Source: Altererythrobacter rubellus (lineage in GTDB: Bacteria; Pseudomonadota; Alphaproteobacteria; Sphingomonadales; Sphingomonadaceae). From it: 64,000 nt of DNA. Position numbers and translations under genes: made by a program. Below are positions 27,695 through 35,804 of the stretch, one piece after another (position 1 is the first letter of the stretch; each line of letters starts with the position of its first letter). Where the stretch lies: positions 2,108,001 through 2,172,000 of the forward strand of contig NZ_CP127221.1 of NCBI RefSeq assembly GCF_030284385.1, given 5' to 3'. The notes beneath the pieces were generated by a model that was given only the letters and a program-made list of their open reading frames with translations, was not told the DNA's origin and did no database searches.

Positions 27695-28657
27695 TCAATT
27701 ACAGGTCACTTTCTGGCGGCTTGCTTCATATTGATCTTGAAGCCGCCCGCTCGCCAGCGCCGGATAGGTGTCGCCGAATTCGGCGAGCGCGATGCACGCG
27801 CGATTGGTATCTTCCAGAGCAATCATCGCGTCTGCGAGAAACAGCAAGCTGTCACCGGCCCGTGCTGCCTGCTTGTCCACCTGGTAATTGCGCAAGAACC
27901 AAGGCGCGGCCTCGCGTGCCTTGCCATCATCCAGATAGGCGCGACCAAGCAGGTTGCGGCCATATGTAGCGCGCCAGTGATCGGGATGCTGATCTACGAA
28001 CAAGCGCAATTGCTGCTGCGCTTCCGGATAGAAGCCCGCGTTCCATAAACGGAATCCATAGGTATATTCATCATCTCCCGCATCGTCGGTTTGCGGCTTC
28101 ATGATTTCTTGAACACCGGCGAGCCGTTCCTCGCTTGGTCCCGCGGTCTGCGCCGGCGCAGGCTCTGCTGTTTGTGCTGGCCGCGCTGGTTCGACGGTCG
28201 ATGCGCCGCCGGTCATGGCTGACAGATTGCTCTGCGTCGCCGGAGCTTCCTCGGCTGCCGGTTCCACAACTGGTGCCGGATTGTTGGCAGCTTCCAGCGC
28301 TTCCAAACGTTCCTCAAGCAGCATCACGGCATTTCGGTTCTCTTCACCAGCTGCTGTCAATCGCTGCATTTGCGCTTCGATTGCATCAAGCCGCGCGAGA
28401 ATGTCTGTCACAGCGGTGGTCGAAGTCGCGCTGGATGGATTCGATGGAGTGCCTTGCTGCGTGTTGATCTCTGGTTCGAAAAACCGTGCATCCCCGCCCG
28501 GAAACACCTGGCGTTGCAAAGCCCGGATCTCTGCTTCGATCTTGCGCACACGCGCTTCTGATACATCGTCCTGCGCCAGCGCAGGTACCGGCGTGGTCGC
28601 AATAACAGCACCGGCCAGAGCCAAACCAGCTAAATTCTTCAATTGGGGCAATTTCAC
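27695..28657 (-). CDS. cpoB: Cell division coordinator CpoB / YbgF-like
   Basis: Periplasmic protein that in E. coli coordinates peptidoglycan synthesis with Tol-Pal outer-membrane constriction. GTG at 28657, with GAGGAG nine bases upstream, starts a signal peptide (LAGLALAGAVIA, cleavage after PALAQ). Then come a short coiled-coil region (residues about 75-115), a Pro/Ala-rich linker, and C-terminal TPR repeats (YTYGFRLWNAGFYPEAQQQL onwards). Two cysteines near the end may form a disulfide. tilS follows and overlaps or nearly abuts it, as in many proteobacterial tol-pal clusters. The tol and pal genes are not in the window. Confidence 0.85.
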   Translation of the reverse strand: MKLPQLKNLAGLALAGAVIATTPVPALAQDDVSEARVRKIEAEIRALQRQVFPGGDARFFEPEINTQQGTPSNPSSATSTTAVTDILARLDAIEAQMQRLTAAGEENRNAVMLLEERLEALEAANNPAPVVEPAAEEAPATQSNLSAMTGGASTVEPARPAQTAEPAPAQTAGPSEERLAGVQEIMKPQTDDAGDDEYTYGFRLWNAGFYPEAQQQLRLFVDQHPDHWRATYGRNLLGRAYLDDGKAREAAPWFLRNYQVDKQAARAGDSLLFLADAMIALEDTNRACIALAEFGDTYPALASGRLQDQYEASRQKVTCN

Positions 28658-28791
28658 TTCGAGAGCTCCTCGATCTTCAATGTTCTGCAAATAATGGTTT
28701 GCAGATGAACCTCAGGCGAAACTTGCATCACCCGGACGACAATTGTCGACCCGACAGCATGCCAAAATGGTGGGAATCCTTGCGTAAGCTC

Positions 28792-29652
28792 TTATTCGGG
28801 AGCCTCTGATGCGGCCCCGCTATCTATCGCATCCGGTTCCGGCGCTTCCGTCATTCGATCACGAAGGGCGTTCGCTGTAATCGGTATGTCGCGAATGGTG
28901 ACCTGTTCTTCCGCCAGTGGTTCAACATCTTGCCCGCCGATTGTGACGGCAAAAGCATCAGGCCGGCCAGTCCATATTCGCGGGTCTCGCGCGTCAGCGG
29001 GAACAGCAAAGCTCTCGCCCATTGCCATCAGCTTTTGCTGAAGCCTGCGTCCGCCCGCCTCGTAAAAGCTAACCCATATGCCGTCTTCCAAGGCTGTAAA
29101 CACCACCTGATCGGGCGCCGTACCATCAACCGAAGCGCCAGATGTCGTTTGCGCATCCGACAGCGTCGCGACGTCGGCACCGGTGACACTGTCTTCTTCA
29201 GCGACCAGAGGTGCGGGATCAGCGCCCGGCGCCATAAACCGGGCGTAAAAGGCGTAACTACCTGCTGCCAGCAGCAGCACCGCGATAGCCGATGCCCATA
29301 CTAAAGCGCTGGGCGGAGCTTTGGCTGGGTCACCAGGCTCAAACGCAGGCGTGTAACGAGGGCGTTGCTCGGTTTGATTGTCCAGCTCAGCGCGGAGCGA
29401 AGCGACTATTTCGGCTTCGTCCAAGCCCAGTGCGCGTGCGTAAGTCCGTGAAAAGCCAAAAACATAAGTACGTGCCGGTAACTCAGAAAACTGATCTTGC
29501 TCAATCAGTTGCAAGTGCCGTTCAGAGATGCGCGTGCTTGCGGCAACCTGAGCAAGCGAAAGACCCTTTTCCTCGCGCGCTCGGCGCAATCGGCGTCCGA
29601 CGCCCTCTAATGGGAGTTCGTTATCCGGCTCGATATTTATTTCCTCAACCAT
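28792..29652 (-). CDS. RodZ-like HTH membrane protein (DUF4115)
   Basis: Protein of 286 aa with an N-terminal XRE-type HTH (VGRRLRRAREEKGLSLAQVA, residues about 17-36), then SARTYVFGF-like sequence typical of RodZ. A single transmembrane helix (ASAIAVLLLAAGSYAFYARF) lies near residues 140-160, with a periplasmic DUF4115 domain at the C-terminus (WVSFYEAGGRRLQQKLMAMG). RodZ links MreB to the elongasome. ATG 29652 is preferred; the longer frame to 29721 adds unrelated sequence. It could instead be a generic HTH/DUF4115 protein. Confidence 0.82.
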   Translation of the reverse strand: MVEEINIEPDNELPLEGVGRRLRRAREEKGLSLAQVAASTRISERHLQLIEQDQFSELPARTYVFGFSRTYARALGLDEAEIVASLRAELDNQTEQRPRYTPAFEPGDPAKAPPSALVWASAIAVLLLAAGSYAFYARFMAPGADPAPLVAEEDSVTGADVATLSDAQTTSGASVDGTAPDQVVFTALEDGIWVSFYEAGGRRLQQKLMAMGESFAVPADARDPRIWTGRPDAFAVTIGGQDVEPLAEEQVTIRDIPITANALRDRMTEAPEPDAIDSGAASEAPE

Positions 29653-29794
29653 TAGGTGCGACCCGATTTTCGTGTTGGCTACATGACTGTCATGGCTCTT
29701 TCGTGTCAAGCAGCCCGCCATACAGACAGACCTAAATCAGATGAAGCGAGCGAGATGTCAGAGCGACTACTGTTTGCAGCCTCGTAGGCAGCGC

Positions 29795-32065
29795 TTAATC
29801 GGTCTCAATACCGCGCTCAGCCGCCCATTCCTGAAGATTTTTCCGCAAGTCGGTTTGCGGGTCGGACAGCCAGCCGGTCATTGCTTCGGTAATCTCTCCA
29901 AGATCCACCCTGCGCACCAATTCTTTGATTGGACCTACAGCCGCAGGCGTAATCGACAAACGCCGGTATCCGAGGCCGAGCAAGGCGACTGCTTCCAAAC
30001 GCCGTCCACCCATCTCGCCGCAAACGCCCAAGTCAACCTGATGCCCCACCATACTCGACGAAATCCGGCGCAGAAAACGCAGGATCGATGGGCTTAGCCA
30101 GTCATAACGCTCTGCCAATTTTGGATTGGCGCGGTCTGCTGCAAACAGGAATTGTGTCAGATCATTGGTTCCAACCGACAGGAAATCGACCCGTGGAAGC
30201 ATCAAATCCAGGACCTCTGCCAGTGCGGGCACTTCCAACATCGCCCCGTAGCGGATCGTATCCGGCAAATGCTTCTTCTGCTTCCGCATATGCTGGATTT
30301 GCGCTTCGAAAACCTCCTTGGCCGCATCGAATTCCCACGGCTCGGAGACCATCGGGAACATCACATGCAATTCTCGCCCGGCGGCCGCTTCAAGCAGCGA
30401 GCGCGCTTGCACTTTCATCAGCCCGCCGCGCTCGAGCGCGAGCCGCAATGCCCGCCACCCCATCGCCGGGTTTTCATCATGTTCGGACTGTTCGGACTGA
30501 AGGTAAGGCACAGCTTTGTCACCGCCGATATCGACAGTGCGAAAAACTACAGGCTTGTCGCCTGCTGCTTCTAGAACATCGCGGTACAAACGGGTTTGTC
30601 GTTCGCGCTGAGGCAAAGTAGCCGAAACCAGAAACTGGAACTCAGTTCGGAACAGCCCCACGCCATCAGCGCCAGTCATCGCGAGTGCAGAGATATCGTC
30701 GCGAAGACCAGCATTTATCATGACCTGAATGCGCGTACCGCAACGGGTGAAGGGCTCTACATCGCGCAGCTTGGCGTACGCTGCCTGTTTCTCACGCGAT
30801 TTCTCGAACCGCGTATCGAATGCGTCTGCAACCTGCTGTGATGGCCGGATCGTGGCTGTCGCCTGGTTCGCATCGAGCAGAATTTGATCTCCGTCGCGCA
30901 CAATTCCGCGAATACCGCGCGCACGACCCAACACCGGCAGCCCCATCGCACGCGCGACAATCACCACATGCGATGTGAGCGAGCCTTCCTCCAGGATCAC
31001 GCCCTTCAAGCGGCGCCGATCATATTCGAGCAATTCGGCCGGGCCCAGATTTCGCGCGATCAGGATAGTATCTTTGCGCAGACCTTGCGATGCTGCGGTG
31101 CCCAGCTGGCCAGACACGGTCCGAAGCAGCCGATTGGAAAGATCCTCAAGATCATGCATCCGGTCCGCGAGCAAGGGATCATCAATTTCCCGCATGCGCA
31201 TACGCGTGCGTTGCTGCACGCGTTCGATCGCAGCTTCCGCAGTCAGGCCGGAATCGATCGCTTCGTTGATGCGACGCCCCCACCCTTCATCATAAGCGAA
31301 CATCTTGTATGTTTCGAGCACCTCGTCGTGCTCTCCGCCCACGCCGAACTCGGCCTGGCTTGCCATATTGTCAATCTGCTCGCGCATCTTGTCAAAGGCG
31401 CGATAGACACGCTGCCGCTCTGCTTCGATGTCGTCTGCAACAATATGATCGATTGTGATGCGGGGTTGGTGATAAACGGCGAAACCGCCGGCCAACCCTT
31501 TGACCAAAGCTAGGCCGGTAATGTTCTGCGTGCCTGTCTGCGCTCCGCTAAGGCCGCGTGCGTCTTCCTCGTCGACCAGTTCTGCATTCGAGATAAGCTC
31601 TGATAGAACCATGGCCGTGGTTTGCAGCGCTTCGATTTCGACGTCTTCGTATTTGCGGGGATCAACATGTTGCACGCACAATGTGCCCACTACACGTTCA
31701 TGGTACACGATTGGCACCCCGGCAAAGGAATGGAATTTCTCCTCACCGGTTTCCGGGCGATATTGAAAGTCGGGATGTGCCTTTGCCTCGGCCAGGTTCA
31801 GCGTTTCATTGTTTGCGGCAATGGTCCCGGTAAGCCCTTCTCCAATCGCCATGCGTGTGACGTGGACAGCGCTTTTGTTCAAACCGCGGGTCGCGAACAG
31901 CTCCAGCATGCCTTCGCGCAGCAAATAGATCGAGCAGACCTCGCTATCCAGGCTTTTGCCAACAATCTCGACCACACGGTCAAGCTTGGCTTGCGCATGC
32001 AAACGCGAAGCCATGACCTCGTGTAAACGAGTCAGGATCTGACGGGCCGAAGCTGCTGCTGTCAT
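29795..32065 (-). CDS. ptsP: PEP-protein phosphotransferase EINtr (PtsP)
   Basis: First enzyme of the nitrogen phosphotransferase system, passing phosphate from PEP to NPr. It is 756 aa: an N-terminal GAF domain (residues about 15-160, CSIYLLREG...FHSFAGVPIVY), then PTS enzyme I. The phospho-histidine is in LTSHVVIVARAMGLPVLG near residue 365, and the PEP-binding C-terminal barrel has GLFRTEFQF, GTNDLTQ and VCGEMGG. The system couples nitrogen or PEP status to regulation of K+ transport or carbon storage in relatives. The downstream partners (ptsO, ptsN) are not in the window. Confidence 0.96.
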   Translation of the reverse strand: MTAAASARQILTRLHEVMASRLHAQAKLDRVVEIVGKSLDSEVCSIYLLREGMLELFATRGLNKSAVHVTRMAIGEGLTGTIAANNETLNLAEAKAHPDFQYRPETGEEKFHSFAGVPIVYHERVVGTLCVQHVDPRKYEDVEIEALQTTAMVLSELISNAELVDEEDARGLSGAQTGTQNITGLALVKGLAGGFAVYHQPRITIDHIVADDIEAERQRVYRAFDKMREQIDNMASQAEFGVGGEHDEVLETYKMFAYDEGWGRRINEAIDSGLTAEAAIERVQQRTRMRMREIDDPLLADRMHDLEDLSNRLLRTVSGQLGTAASQGLRKDTILIARNLGPAELLEYDRRRLKGVILEEGSLTSHVVIVARAMGLPVLGRARGIRGIVRDGDQILLDANQATATIRPSQQVADAFDTRFEKSREKQAAYAKLRDVEPFTRCGTRIQVMINAGLRDDISALAMTGADGVGLFRTEFQFLVSATLPQRERQTRLYRDVLEAAGDKPVVFRTVDIGGDKAVPYLQSEQSEHDENPAMGWRALRLALERGGLMKVQARSLLEAAAGRELHVMFPMVSEPWEFDAAKEVFEAQIQHMRKQKKHLPDTIRYGAMLEVPALAEVLDLMLPRVDFLSVGTNDLTQFLFAADRANPKLAERYDWLSPSILRFLRRISSSMVGHQVDLGVCGEMGGRRLEAVALLGLGYRRLSITPAAVGPIKELVRRVDLGEITEAMTGWLSDPQTDLRKNLQEWAAERGIETD

Positions 32066-32172
32066 ATGAAAACCGCTATAGCAGGTTGGTAGCGAAGCGA
32101 AATCCCGCCCAACAACAATTTTATCTCAGTTCGGCGACTATCCGTTCCAAAACGGCAGTGGAGCGATAATGC

Positions 32173-32328
32173 TCAGGCTTCGGCGAGCTCTTGCTTGATT
32201 TGCAGCTTTTGTTTCTTGAGCATCTGGATCGTACTTGTGTCCGGAGCTGGTCGGTTCATTTCCTCGCGCAATTGCGCTTCGAGACCTGCGTGCTTGTTCT
32301 GTAAAGCTTGGACATGTGTCGATACCAT
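32173..32328 (-). CDS. Small YdcH-family (DUF465) protein
   Basis: Coiled-coil protein of 51 aa, starting MVSTHVQALQNKHAGLEAQL and continuing with HAGLEAQLREE and IQMLKKQKLQIKQEL, the YdcH/DUF465 signature. ATG 32328 has AGGAGAG just upstream, which rules out the longer frame. The role is unknown. A second YdcH-like gene lies divergently 167 bp away. Confidence 0.8.
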   Translation of the reverse strand: MVSTHVQALQNKHAGLEAQLREEMNRPAPDTSTIQMLKKQKLQIKQELAEA

Positions 32329-32495
32329 CAAGGCTCTCCTCTTCGCGTGATTACCGCAAAGCGACTCGCCTACGCGCGGACGAGCCGCGAAAGAGCATGA
32401 AACCATAGAATCGCTATCTTGAAAAGGCTGTGGCGTTACGTATGCGTTGCGCAACAATGTAAAAACGCCGAACCGATAACGAAGGAGTGGGGCAA

Positions 32496-32693
32496 GTGAA
32501 CGAGCAAGAGCTTAGAAAACGGCTTGAATTGCTTCGTTCGGAGCACCGCGATCTGGATGCTGCGATTACCGCGCTGACGGAATCCGGTTCGCAAGACCAA
32601 CTTCAGATTGCACGCTTGAAGAAACGAAAATTGCGCCTGAAGGACCAGATCGCAATCTTCGAAGATCAATTGCTGCCTGACATTATCGCCTGA
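32496..32693 (+). CDS. Small YdcH-family (DUF465) protein
   Basis: Protein of 65 aa, nearly all helix, with HRDLDAAITALTE and IARLKKRKLRLKDQI matching YdcH/DUF465. The start is GTG 32496, nine bases after AAGGAG. A GTG at 32487 overlaps that Shine-Dalgarno and is unlikely. It is divergent from a paralogue at 32173-32328, so the two may be co-regulated. Confidence 0.85.
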   Translation: MNEQELRKRLELLRSEHRDLDAAITALTESGSQDQLQIARLKKRKLRLKDQIAIFEDQLLPDIIA

Positions 32694-32828
32694 TTTTTCA
32701 TCAACCTAAGTGTTTATCCTGGATAATTTGCCTCAATCCGTTCCGGTTTGGGACACGCATAGGCAAAGGCGCGGAAAACATGGTTGCCAGACTGGACGCA
32801 GGACGAAACTCCATCTTAACCCAGTTTC

Positions 32829-33287
32829 ATGACGCGCCCTTCAAACCTTTCCCGCCCGATTATTGAATCGCTCTACAGCGAGGCATTGCTGCTGGCTGAT
32901 GAAACGCGCGCCGTGTTCGCGATGGGGATGGGGGATGCCGCACCCGACGCAAGCGACCGCTTGCGACTGGCGCTTTCGAGCGAAGGGCTGAAAGCCACGA
33001 CACGCATGATGCATGTGCTGGCGTGGCTGCTGAACCAGCGTGCTTTCTTTTCCGGCGAGTTGAGCGAGAATCAACTTCGCCATCACGGGCGCCTGCCCGA
33101 TGACAGGCCAAGCAATGCAGACGATCTTGAACTGCTCGAGACTGAGACCCGCGCGTTGATCGAAGAAACGATTCAACTGCACCGCCGCATTGCACGTTTG
33201 GATCAAGCGTGGGCTGACGAGTTCGAAACGCAGCCGGTCGTACACGCGCTGCGCGCGAGGCTCGACCGCGCCATCAATATGCGCTGA
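32829..33287 (+). CDS. rcdA: RcdA-type CtrA-degradation adaptor (DUF1465)
   Basis: Three-helix-bundle protein of 152 aa of the DUF1465 family. Its Caulobacter member RcdA is an adaptor that helps ClpXP destroy the cell-cycle regulator CtrA. Recognisable segments are IIESLYSEALLLADETR, STEGLKATTRMMHVLAWLL-like SSEGLKATTRMMHVLAWLLN and EETIQLHRRIARLDQ. The gene has its own short upstream region and is convergent with glpK, stops 6 bp apart. The symbol is given by family membership. The role in this organism is inferred. Confidence 0.83.
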   Translation: MTRPSNLSRPIIESLYSEALLLADETRAVFAMGMGDAAPDASDRLRLALSSEGLKATTRMMHVLAWLLNQRAFFSGELSENQLRHHGRLPDDRPSNADDLELLETETRALIEETIQLHRRIARLDQAWADEFETQPVVHALRARLDRAINMR

Positions 33288-33293
33288 CCCGTC

Positions 33294-34763
33294 CTAGGCT
33301 GCGATCAAAGCCTTCTTCCAGGCTGCCAATCGACCTTCGCGCACGTCGCTATCCATTGCGGGGGTAAAGCTTTGCAGATTGCCGCGCAGCGCCGTTGCCG
33401 CTTCGTTCAAGTCGGCGTAAATGCCAGCGCCAGCTGCTGCGAGCATGGCTGTACCCAGAGCTGTCGTTTCCACGAATTCAGGGCGCTCGACAGTCAAATC
33501 GAGCATGTCGGCCAAATCTTGCGCCATCCAGTTGTTCGCGCTCATCCCGCCATCGATACGCAACGTTTCCCAAGGTGTGCCATCGGCGGCAAAAGCCATT
33601 GCCAGATCGTGGGTCTGATGGGCCATCGCCTCCAGTGCCGCACGCGCCAGCTCAGCCTTGCCAGTTGAAAAACTCAGACCGTTTATCACGCCGCGCGCCT
33701 CTGCCTGCCAATGCGGCGCACCAAGGCCGCTCAGCGCTGGCACAATCGTAACCCCGCCACTGTCGGGAATAGACCGCGCAAGCTCTTCTGTCTGACTGGC
33801 GACCTCAACGATGCCAAGCGAATCGCGCAGCCATTGGATCAGGCTGCCCGCCACGAATACGGAGCCTTCCAGCGCGTAGGTACGCTGGTCATTGATCTGA
33901 TACAGGACAGTGCCCAGCAAGCGGTTGGTCGAGCGCGGAATCTCGCCGCCTTTGTTGGTCAGCACGAAAGCGCCAGTGCCATAAGTTGACTTGGTCTCGC
34001 CCGGCGAGAGGCAAGCCTGGCCAATGGTGGCCGACTGCTGGTCACCTGCAAGGCCAGTGATAGGGATCTCGCGCCCTAGCCATTCGGCGCTTGCGACCGC
34101 GACCTCCCCCGCATTGTCGACAACTTCAGGCAAGGCCGCATGCGGAACGCCGAACAATTCGCAAAGTGCCGGATCGAACAACGCGCCGCCTAGCTCCAGC
34201 AACAAGGTTCGGCTGGCGTTGCTCGCATCCGAGATGTGCGCTCCGCCTGAAAGTTTGAAGATCAACCAGCTTTCGATAGTGCCAAATGCCAAAGTGCCCA
34301 TTTCCGCAGCTGCGCGAACCGCGGGTTCATTTTCGAGCATCCAGCGCATTTTCGTGCCAGAGAAATAGGGGTCAAGCAGCAATCCTGTTCGTGCCTGAAC
34401 ATCACCTTCGTGCCCCGCTTGGCGCAATTCCTGACATGATGGTTCCGTTCTGCGGTCCTGCCATACGATCGCCTTGCAGAGCGGTTCGCCCGTGGTCTTA
34501 TCCCATGCGACCACCGTTTCACGCTGGTTGGTGATCCCAATACACGAAATGCGATCAGCTCCGCCCGCCTGCTCAGTAACGTCGCGCACACAAGCGAGCG
34601 TCTTGTCCCATATTTCCGATGCGTCATGCTCAACCCAGCCGGGCCTTGGATAATGCTGTTCCAGCTCGCGCTGCGCCACATGATGCAGCTTGCCCGCAGA
34701 ATCGAACAGCATCGCGCGCGTCGAAGTGGTCCCTTCGTCCAGCACCATAATGAAGTCTGACAT
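33294..34763 (-). CDS. glpK: Glycerol kinase
   Basis: Phosphorylates glycerol to sn-glycerol 3-phosphate. FGGY-family kinase of 489 aa from ATG 34763, with GGGGAG four bases upstream. The phosphate-binding motif DEGTTSTRAMLFD is at the N-terminus, the substrate motif VAWDKTTGEPLCKAIVWQDRR follows in part, and GLAGDQQSATIGQACLSPGE and SLDGGMSAN-like LRIDGGMSANNW are in the second lobe. No glpF or glpD is adjacent. It is divergent from the MBL-fold hydrolase gene with starts only about 30-60 bp apart. Confidence 0.97.
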   Translation of the reverse strand: MSDFIMVLDEGTTSTRAMLFDSAGKLHHVAQRELEQHYPRPGWVEHDASEIWDKTLACVRDVTEQAGGADRISCIGITNQRETVVAWDKTTGEPLCKAIVWQDRRTEPSCQELRQAGHEGDVQARTGLLLDPYFSGTKMRWMLENEPAVRAAAEMGTLAFGTIESWLIFKLSGGAHISDASNASRTLLLELGGALFDPALCELFGVPHAALPEVVDNAGEVAVASAEWLGREIPITGLAGDQQSATIGQACLSPGETKSTYGTGAFVLTNKGGEIPRSTNRLLGTVLYQINDQRTYALEGSVFVAGSLIQWLRDSLGIVEVASQTEELARSIPDSGGVTIVPALSGLGAPHWQAEARGVINGLSFSTGKAELARAALEAMAHQTHDLAMAFAADGTPWETLRIDGGMSANNWMAQDLADMLDLTVERPEFVETTALGTAMLAAAGAGIYADLNEAATALRGNLQSFTPAMDSDVREGRLAAWKKALIAA

Positions 34764-34790
34764 AATTCTCCCCAAATTCGCTGGCGTGAC

Positions 34791-35693
34791 ATGTGCACGA
34801 CCATCCTTCATATGCAAGTCATGGCTTTACCACCCGAACCATGGCCCACGGGCATCGCCGAACAATGCGAACCGCTGGTGCGGCGCGTCCTCGCCCCTAA
34901 CCCGTCACCTTACACCTATACCGGCACGCAGACCTATATAGTGGGCAGTGCTGGCGATGTGGCGGTGATTGATCCGGGTCCAAACGAACCTGACCATATT
35001 GACGCGATAATGGCTGCGATTGGTGATGCCAAAGTCGCCGCGATCATGTGCACGCACACACACCGCGATCACTCGCCTGCGGCCGCCCCCTTGGCAGAGC
35101 GCACCGGCGCGCCGATTGTGGGCTGTGCTCCGCTTGTGATCGACAGCGATCTGCCGCGCAGTGACGAAGCTTTCGATACTACCTATGCGCCAGACCGCGT
35201 GTTGGAAGATGGCGAAGCAATGACCGGCGAAGGTTGGACTTTGCGCGCGGTGCATACGCCGGGGCACACATCAAACCACCTCTGCTTCGCGCTGGAAGAG
35301 AGCGGCGCGCTGTTCACTGGAGATCATGTGATGGGCTGGTCAACCAGCGTGGTGATCCCGCCTGATGGCGATATGGGCGACTATATGGCGAGCCTTGAAC
35401 GGCTGCAGGCACGCGAGGACAGGGTGTATTATTCGGCGCACGGGGCGCCGATCGAAAAGCCGCGCCAGCTGGTACGCGGGATGATGGGGCATCGCCGCCA
35501 GCGCGAGAACCAGATTCTGCGGCTATTGGGCGAACAAGCTCGCACGATCCCGGACTTCATTCCGGTGATGTATAAGGGCTTGGACGAGCGCCTGCATAAG
35601 GCCGCGCAAATGAGCGTGATGGCGCATCTGCTCGATCTGGAGAAACGCGGGCTCGTTGCTCAGGGTGAGAACGAAGTCTGGCAGACAAACTAG
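34791..35693 (+). CDS. MBL-fold metallohydrolase (LACTB2-like)
   Basis: Zinc-dependent hydrolase of about 300 aa. The metal-binding motif HTHRDH is in the CTHTHRDHSPAA segment. Further ligands are in VHTPGHTSNH and LFTGDHVMGW, and a C-terminal winged-helix-like region runs to the end (RQRENQILRLL...). This layout matches LACTB2-type or ETHE-distant MBL proteins, some of which are RNA or thioester hydrolases. The substrate is unknown. Alternative starts at ATG 34812 (MQVMALPPEPW) and 34821 are likelier on sequence grounds, but none has a good Shine-Dalgarno. Confidence 0.85.
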   Translation: MCTTILHMQVMALPPEPWPTGIAEQCEPLVRRVLAPNPSPYTYTGTQTYIVGSAGDVAVIDPGPNEPDHIDAIMAAIGDAKVAAIMCTHTHRDHSPAAAPLAERTGAPIVGCAPLVIDSDLPRSDEAFDTTYAPDRVLEDGEAMTGEGWTLRAVHTPGHTSNHLCFALEESGALFTGDHVMGWSTSVVIPPDGDMGDYMASLERLQAREDRVYYSAHGAPIEKPRQLVRGMMGHRRQRENQILRLLGEQARTIPDFIPVMYKGLDERLHKAAQMSVMAHLLDLEKRGLVAQGENEVWQTN

Positions 35694-35707
35694 CGAGATT
35701 TAACTGC

Positions 35708-35743
35708 GAGCCGGAAAGTCCGAAACTGGGGTGGAAAGCGGAC
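35708..35743. repeat. Degenerate intergenic repeat, copy 1
   Basis: The segment begins GAGCCGGAAAGTCCG, continues TGGGG and ends GCGGAC. GTCCG and CGGAC are short inverted arms. Two similar but degenerate segments occur at 40774-40799 and 61130-61165, all in gaps between genes. This copy lies at the 3' side of the MBL gene and just outside the RND pump gene. Confidence 0.5.
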
Positions 35744-35804
35744 AATATCTGTTCGACCGCGCGCTGATCACAAAAACGGGTAACGACGAAGCCAGCGCTC
35801 CTCC

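Noticed and set aside
34791..34811. Overlap of glpK and the MBL gene starts as a bidirectional attenuator
   Set aside because: No hairpin or palindrome stands out in the short divergent gap.
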